Assembly (NCBI RefSeq): GCF_027172205.1
Contig: NC_070618.1
Coordinates: 9,914,538 to 9,978,537, forward strand
Direction: 5' to 3'
From: Podarcis raffonei
Taxonomy: Eukaryota > Chordata > Lepidosauria > Squamata > Lacertidae
DNA: 64,000 bases
The notes under the pieces: generated by a model
Told to the model about the DNA's origin: nothing
What the model saw: the letters and a program-made list of their open reading frames with translations, nothing else
Database searches by the model: none
Shown here: piece by piece, positions 9,797 through 18,700 of the stretch
How the letters are laid out: every line of letters begins with the position of its first letter
Numbering within the stretch: the first letter of the stretch is position 1
Position numbers and translations under genes: made by a program

Positions 9797-12700
9797 ATAT
9801 ATATATATATATATATATATCTCAGTATATAACTAGCTTTCTTGAATTATGTTTCTGCAGAATGTGTGGCCAAAACTGGGATGATCTTGCTATGTGGTGA
9901 AATTACCTCAAAAGCTATCATTGATTACCAGCAAGTAGTGAGAGACACCCTCCAGAAGATTGGTTATGATGACTCTTCCAAAGGTGGGTTGTGGTACTTG
10001 AATAAACCACTGGAGATAGACCAAGTATGGATTCTGTTTAAGAGGAAACAAGTAGGTGCTCATCAGAGCCTCTTGGTGACTATAATGTTATTTTACCTAG
10101 AATCTACTCACTTAACAAGCTTCATTAACTTCTGTGAAAGGTGTTGTGTGAAATGAGAAGTTTGAAGCAGCTTCTACATGTTATAAGGAGCATCGTCTCT
10201 TTGGAACCGGCATGGGCAAACTCCGCCGCCCCCAGATGTTTGGGACTACAGTTCCCATCATCCCTAGCTGGGATGATGGGAATTGTAGTCCCAAACATCT
10301 GGAGGGCCGGAGTTTGCCTATGCCTGCTTTGGAACATGCATGCATTGGCTTGTTCCTCAAACCGGTTTTTTTATTATTATTATTCAGCGATGTGACAATA
10401 GTGGATGCAATCTATAGGAAGGTATGCGTGTCTGACATTTAAGATAGCAATAAAAAGGTACTGTCTTGTCTAGCAGAAACTTTGGAGAAAACTGAGGACT
10501 GTTGAGATGTTTATGCTTTCTGACGTTTTAATTATATTTTATGTGCTGTTGTAAGATTATTAGTATTAGTAATAGTTTGGAATCCTGCTTTCGGGTTAGA
10601 AATAAAGGGCCCTTCCAGATGTCCTGTTTATTGAGCATTCAACTTGATTTGTTTATACAAATGCTTGGATGACACTGGCTATTTAATGAGCATTCGTTCT
10701 GAATTGGTTCTGGGAAGATTCAACGATGTTGTGTCGAAACAAGTGTTATCCCGCAGTTTCCAGTGCATTTAGTCATCATTTCCGTTTTTTGCAAAAAGTC
10801 AGATATTTTATGGTAGCAGGTTTGTTGCGCAAGACCTCACCATCAATTTAAATTACACAACCTGAATATATTGGAATGTGATTGAATCCCACTCAAAATT
10901 ATTGGCAGCCTGTGCAGTACAATGTGTCTAAATGGTTAAAAGGAGATTGATTGCAACAATTGCTCCTCCTATGACTCAGTGAGTTTTATTTATTTTCCCA
11001 GCAATTATTGTGTTTAAGCTTAAACAGCAGCATCACTTTTCAGATAGGTGAAAATGATAAATGCATTGGCCACCATCAAACATTGAGTTAAGTGTAATGA
11101 AATCCAGATGTAAAAGATACAGAGATGCAGAATTAGAATTAAAATTGAGTTGAAAACCATGCAAAACTCCACCACAAAAGGAATTTAATGTTAAATCCAC
11201 CTGGAAATCATACGAACTACTTGCAGGTGTCATTCAGAGATTTTTGGAATTAATTCCGTGATTAGTTAATTTGAATTAATTCATTCCAAGCACTGGTGTG
11301 ATGTGCCAACCAGGCCATTGCGTCTGCGCCAGTTGCCCGTTATTGTGGCTTGCTATTCACTTCACAAGGGACGTGGGTGGCGCTGTGGGTTAAACCACAG
11401 AGCCTAGGACTTGCCAATCAGAAGGTCAGCGGTTCGAATCCCCGCCACGGGGTGAGCTCCCGTTGCTCAGTCCCTGCTCCTGCCAACCTAGCAGTTTGAA
11501 AGCACCTCAAAGTGCAAGTAGATAAATAGGTACCGCTCCGGCGGGAAGGTAAACGGCGTTTCCGTGCGCTGCTCTGGTTCACCAGAAGTGGCTTAGTCAT
11601 GCTGGCCACATGACCCGGAAGCTGTATGCCAGCTCCCTCAGCCAATAAAGCGAGATGAGCGCTGCAACCCCAGAGTCGGTCACGACTGGACCTAATGGTC
11701 AGGGGTCCCTTTACCTTTACCTATTCACTTCACAGGGTTGGATTACAAGACTTGCACTGTGCTGGTAGCCCTGGAGCAGCAGTGCCATGAGATCAAACAA
11801 GCCATCACCGAGGGGAAGTCTGGGGATGATATTGGAGCTGGAGACCAGGTAATACGCTTTTGTTTGGGTTCCCACCCTCTTCTATGAAGCACTTCAGGCC
11901 CCTACAATTTCTGTCTGTGACCCCATCTGCATTATACATTTAAGGCAGTATCATACTACTTTGAGCAGTCATGGCTTCCCCCAGAGAATCCTGGGAACTG
12001 TCTTTTCTTAAGGGTGCTGAAAGTTGTTAGGAGAGCCCTCTATCCTCCTCACTGACCTCAAATTTCCAGAGTTCCCTGGAAGGGTGATTGATTCTTCAGC
12101 ACTCTGGGAATTGTAGCTGTCTCTTGGAAATTGTAGCTCAATTTTAGAGGAAAAGAAGGGGAAGGGGTTAGCTGCCTCACTTCTACCTGCGCATGTGTTG
12201 CTTTAAAGTGGTACCTCTGGTTGTGAAAGGGATCCATCCCAGAGGCCCGTTCACAACATGAAAGGAATGCAACCCGCGTCTGCGCACACGCAGGTTGTGA
12301 TTTGCCGCTTCTGCGCAAGCGCGTGACGTCATTTTGCGCGTCTGCGCATGCGCGAGCGGCAAAACCCGGAAGTAACCCTTTCCGGTACTTCCGAGTCGCC
12401 GTGGGACACAACCTGAAAAAACGTAATAGGAAGCGAACGTAACAAGAGTTATGGCTGTGTTGCCAATCTGCACTTGAAGCTGTAGAAGAAGCCAATATGC
12501 TTATGGTAAATATAGCCATGTGATTTCTAACGCAGGGCTTGATGTTTGGTTACGCCACCGATGAAACTGAGGAGTGCATGCCGCTAACTATCTTGCTTGC
12601 GCACAAACTTAATGGGAAGATTAAATCCCTGGAGAGAAATGGAGTTCTGCCCTGGCTTCGACCTGATGGGAAAACACAGGTTGGTATATACAGAGGACTG

Positions 12701-15676
12701 TCAAATATAATGAGCAGAGCTGAAGTCTGAAATAAGTGAGACGTGCTTACCGTATTTTTCGTCCCATAGGGTGCACCGGCCCATAGGACGCACCTAGGTT
12801 TTTTTTGGGGGGGATAAAGAATTCCCCCCCCCAGGTGCGGGGGAAGCCCGAGCTTCCCCCGACCCCAGCCCCCAGAACAGGCTGCTATCCGCAAGCTGTG
12901 GGAGCGCTGCCCGAAGCCCGAAGCTTGGGGCGTGCTGAGCTCAGCGCGCCCCAAGCTTCTGGGTGCAGGCAAGCTCTCCGCTAGCCGTGGGAGAGCTGCG
13001 TCTCCCACGGCTAGCGGAGAGCTTCCTGAAGCCTGGAGAGCGAGAGGGGTCGGTGCGCACCGCCCCCCTCGCTCTCCAGGCTTCAGCGAAAGCCTGCATT
13101 CGCCCCATAGGACGCACACACATTTCCCCTTCATTTTTGGAGGAGAAAAAGTAAGTCCTATAGGGCGAAAAATATGGTATATCCCATTGAAATTATCCAT
13201 TCAAATGGTCACGTGAACATGGTCAAAGCTATGTTGAAGCTAGAATATTGTAAACAGTCAACATATGGATACAGTTCATCCCTGGCCCAGTGTAGACAAC
13301 TGGCAAAGCCAAGTGGTATAAAGCTTTTGCTGGGCTCTACAGCTTCACCCAACAAACTGTTTGTCTATTTGAATCATACCCTATGAACATAAATCAAGCC
13401 CTGCTGGGTCAGGCCAGAGGTCCATCCTCCACTTCAGCATCCTGTTCTCAAAGCAGCCAAGGCAACTTCCTGTGTCCCAGTCCAGCTAAAGTCGCAGTGA
13501 TCTGTGTGACTGCTGTTTTTTTTCCTGCAGGATAGAATGCTGATCCGATATCCTACCCTGTAGATTGGGTTGAATAAACATTGCTTATCCTTTAGCTTCC
13601 ACAGTCCATCAATCCTGACTACTACGGTACTAAGCTAGCTGGTTAGGTAAAGGTAAAAGTAAAGTACCCTTTGACGGTTAAGTCCAGTCAAAGGCAACTA
13701 TGGGGTTGCGGTGCTCATCTTGCTTTCAGGCCAAGGGAGCCATCGTTTGTCCACAGACAGCTTTCCGGGTCATGTGGCCAGCATGACTAAATCGCTTCTG
13801 GCGCAACGGAAAACCAGAGCACAGAGTACCTCCCTGCCACAGCGGTACCTATTTATCTACTTGCACTGGTATGCTTTCGAACTGCTAGGTTGGCAGGAGC
13901 TGGGACAGAGCAATGGGAGCTCACCCTGTCATAGGGATTTGAACATCTGACCTTCCAATCGGCAAGCCCAAGAGGCTCAGTGGTTTAGACCACAGCGCCA
14001 CCTATGCCCCCTTTGCTAGCTGGTTAACAGCAGGTGGGTGAATATTGATATATCAGGATAGCATTCTTTGCACAATATTCCAAGTAGTCGGTGGCTACTG
14101 ACCCTGATGGTTGTGTTCTTCCTTCACTGCTGGAGGCAGTATTCTACTGAATACCAGTTTCTGGAAACTACAGGAAGGGAGGGTGCTCTTGGTGCTCAGA
14201 TCCTGCTTCCAGGCTTCCCGCAGGAATTTGGTTAGCGACTGTGAGAACAGGATGCTGGACCAGATGGGTCATTGGCTGGATCCAGACACTCTTACTATGT
14301 TTTTATTGTCTATACCGATTCATGTCTGCATTGCAGTAAAAGGAAAATTAAAGTGACTAATAGAAAGGTTCTATTGGGAGTTTGGTGGAACTTACTTTTT
14401 AGGATCAGGATGCAATAAAATAATGCAACATAAGATAGCGGAAGATAGATGAAAAACAAAACAGTAGCTCAGGCTTGTTCAGCAGAGTTGTACAAAGTGG
14501 TGGAAGCAAAAAATATAACTGTTTAAACCTACGGCCAATCTTGTAGGTCACGATGGAATACCGAGATGTCGGCGGTGCGCTGGAGCCAATCCGGATGCAC
14601 ACCTTGGTCATTTCTGTACAACACGCTCCTGGGGTGCCATTGCAGAAAATACAGAAAGAGCTGATGGACAAAGTTGTGAAAGAAGTGGTTCCAGCAAAAT
14701 ACCTGGATGAAAACACAGTCTATCACCTCCTGCCGAGTAAGGCCTTTCTAGCAGGTGGTCCTAAGGTATTGTACCCTTAACCTCCAAACCTCTAGATATA
14801 CAATAATGAGAGAGAGAGAGAAAGCATGAATCTGACTGGTTTTTCATTTGCCCTGCCTCTTTCTATGGGGAAACTGCTGTTTGCCACTGAATCAGAACAA
14901 ATGTCAATCTGCGGGGGGGGGGGGGGCTTTTGCCAAAGCTAGTAAATGAGATAGAACACAACCCCAATGCAACAAACAAAGTACCGCAAGGTTACCAGGC
15001 TATTGCTTGATTTAAATCTTAAATTTCTACCCTTGTTTGTAGTTTCCCTTTAACCTGAGGCTGCTTTAAAAAGACATTTGTGCTCCAAACAGTTTGTGCG
15101 CGTGTGATACATGTATGCTCTGCAGAAAACTCCTGATTGACTATTGTTCCTTGAACAATATAAACCTTATAGGAATGTGTAAATGGTCACAGGTAAAACA
15201 AGATACTGAATAATAATAATAATAATAACAATAACAATAATAAACAAATAAATTTATTATTTATACCCTGCCCATCTGGCTGGGCCAAATATTATATATT
15301 TGTAATATGTCAAGCTGGTATAATGGGACAGGCAACAGCCATCTCTGATTAAAGTACGGTAGGTTTTTTTAGAAATACAGTTACTGTGGTTGAAGATGAC
15401 CACCAGGCAGTAGCACTTTGGGATTCTTACCAAATTTGCCCCACCCCCAAATTTCTTCCTAGATTTTGGGGTTCTGGATTATTGGAATGTTTTACTGGAG
15501 TGGGACAGTAATATCTGAACCTTTTATTTTTCTGGAATTCATGCTTTGTAAGTAGTGTTGGATGGACTCTGAACAGGAACGAATGAAGTCATTGCATTAA
15601 GCTGAATTCTAGACGGGTGCGGAAACGCAATGTTAAAAACACTTAAATGTAGGAAAGGTTTCTGTGTGTGTGTGTT

Positions 15677-15719
<43 letters not shown>

Positions 15720-18700
15720 GAATGAAGGCGTCGTGACACCTGGGGCAGGGCGTCGCTATGTAGGGCGCATGTGCCGAGTCGCTATGTATGAGGCATGCAT
15801 CATACGTAGCGACGCCACACATGCGCTGTACATAGTGGTTTGTTGGCGGCGGTGCTCCAGCACCGTAAGGATGGTGCCAGGATCCCTCTGTTGCCGCTAC
15901 AGCCACGAATGGCGGATCCTCTACGTGTGGCTGTAGAGGTGACGGAGAGATCCCACCACCGTCCGTATCATGCTCAAGTGGCGCCGGCAGCAAACCGCTA
16001 TGTATAGCACATGTGCGGCATTGCTACATACAGTGCATGCGTGCGACGCCGCACATGTGTACATAGCGGTTTGCTGCCGGCGCCAGGATCCTCTGCTCAT
16101 GGTTGCAGCCGCAAATGGAGGATTCTCCACATGTGGCTGCTGCAGTGCAGTGGCTGCAAGCACTGCTGCGAGCCCCCGTGGAGTGCCTTCTTGTCACCCC
16201 CACAGACATGGCACCGGGGGCGCACCGCCTCCAGCCCCTGTTGCGATGCCACTCTATGTGTTTGTGTGTGTGTTTATATATATATACAGTGGTACCTCGG
16301 GTTACATATGCTTCAGGTTACAGACGCCACTAACCCCGAAATAGTGCTTCAGGTTAAGAACTTTGCTTCAGGATGAGAACAGAAATTGCGCTGCCATAGC
16401 ACGGCGGCAGAGGGAGGCCCCATTAGCTAAAGTGGTGCTTCAGGTTAAGAACAGTTTCAGGTTAAGAACGGACCTACAGAACGAATTAAGTTGTTAACCT
16501 GAGGTACCACTGTGTGTGTGTGTGTGTGTGTGTGTATAATCTGTTTCCTTCGAGGACAAAAATGTTCTTCCTTGACATATAGATTTACTTTGCCTTTGTG
16601 CAATGTGACAGCAGGGGGAAAAATAATTAAAACAATTAAAACAAATGGCCCCTCCCTTCCAGCATCCTGTTCTCACGGTGGCCAACCAGATGCCTGTGGG
16701 AAATCGACAAGTAGGACTTGAGCGCAACAGCTCTCTCCCCTCCTGTTGGTTCCAGGAACTGGTATTTAAAAATAGCCTCTGCTTTCCTGGAAGATGAAAC
16801 AATGTCCTTTCCCATGTCATATCTGTATGTTGTAGCTCCTAGGGCAAATAACAGCATGGGGGGTGGGATTTTTAGAGAAAGGACCCTGAGAAGAAAAAAA
16901 ATCCACCCAGTACTGGGCTATCAATGTATCGCTGACATCTGCATTTGCCACCGTATAAAAACCACACTATCATAATATCTTGGACTCTGACTCCTACCAG
17001 CCCCAGCCAGCATGGTCAGGGACGATGGGATTTGTAGTCCAGTAACACCTGGAGGGGCACAGGCTCCCCATCCCTGTTGTAGTGGAATCCTATACATGCC
17101 TTCTCAAAAGTATGTCCTGTTGATTTATGTTTACACCCAGATAAGTGGGCATGGGATTGCAGTCCCGGTACCAGCTTTTTTACACTGTAATGGCATTTTG
17201 AAGTGGTTATGATCTTGAGAGATGAATTCGACATTCTTATTGTTAGCAAAGTAAACATCCTGGTGATTTTTTTTTTTATTTACTGTATTACTGCTCTATA
17301 AACTCACTTTTTCCCTCCTGAAAAGTAAGGGGAAATGTGTGTGTGTCTTATGGAGCGAATGCAGGCTGCGCAGCTATCCCAGAAGCCAGAACAGCAAGAG
17401 GGATTCAGAATATATTTTTCTTGTTTTCCTCCTCCAAAAACTAGGTGCGTCTTATGGTCTGGTGCGTCTTATAGAGTGAAAAATACAGTATTTAAAAAAT
17501 GTATTTCTTTTCTTTTCAGGCTGATGCTGGCCTGACTGGCAGAAAGATCATTGTGGATACTTATGGAGGCTGGGGTGCTCATGGAGGGGGTGCTTTTTCA
17601 GGGAAAGATCCCTCCAAAGTGGATCGTTCAGGAGCCTATGCAGCTCGCTGGGTGGCAAAGTCCCTGGTGAAAGCAGGCCTTTGCAGGAGAGTATTGGTGC
17701 AGGTAAGAGGGGGAGAGTAGCGCCTTGGACCAAATGTGGGGGAATTGCACAATAGAGATGAAATCCAGTATGTTTGGAGGAAAGCCTTTATGCTGAGTGC
17801 TGCTTGATTAAAAACTGCTTGGGACAACTCTACACCATGGGTAACCTTAGGTGGTGTACACACTGCCGTTTACTCTGCATCCAGTGAGCTCTCACCAGTC
17901 ATTTGGGAAGCGGTAAAAGGTAAAGGGACCCCTGACCATTCGGTCCAGTCGTGGCCAACTCTGGGGTTGCGGCGCTCATCTCGCTTTATTGGCTGAGGGA
18001 GCCAGTGTACAGCTTCCGGGTCATGTGGCCAGCATGACTAAGCCGCTTCTGGCGAACCAGAGCAGCTCATGGAAACACCATTTACCTTCCTGCCTATTTA
18101 TCTACTTGCACTTTGATGTGCTTTCGAACTGCTAGGTTGGCAGGAGCAGGGACCGAGCAACGGGAGCTCACTCCGTCGTGGGGATTCAAACTGCCGACCT
18201 TCTGATCGGCAAGTCCTAGGCTCTGTGGTTTAACCCACATCCCCACCCAGTACGGCCATTCATATCTATCCTGTTGTTTCTTACTAAGTGCTGCTTTTCT
18301 GATCTGTTGTTCCCAAAACCAAATTTGATCTGAGCTGAGAAAAAGCATGACCTAATGCTGTTTTAAGCCAGCAATGTGTGCACAGCCTAAGTCTCGTTAG
18401 AGGAGATAGTGAAAAACTGTCCTAGGCTGTCTTTATTGAGTAGCACCAAATCTTTCCCTTGATAGAGTTGGCTTGAAACATTTGAAGAACTCTGTTTGCA
18501 ACTTTCCTCCCCTTGGATTTTTCTATAGCTGTTACTGATTTTCTATTTGCGAATCAAGGTTATCTTCCAGGCAGCATTCTTAGTCAATGGGAGCCATTGC
18601 GATGTTACAAATGCTGCGTTTATTGTGGAAATCTTTTCAACTGGGTGATAAACAACAGGGGTTAATTGCATTCATAAAATGTATTAATTTTATGGGGGTG

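Noticed and set aside
12550-13200. Antisense frame of 216 codons
   Set aside because: It crosses MAT exon 5 in reverse and the hairpin MITE. It shows only repeat-derived low-complexity sequence.
15539-16376. Several overlapping open frames of 60-124 codons on both strands near the (TA)n run
   Set aside because: They arise from the (TA)n repeat (Ile-Tyr runs) and the hairpin array. They have no family resemblance and no splice context.
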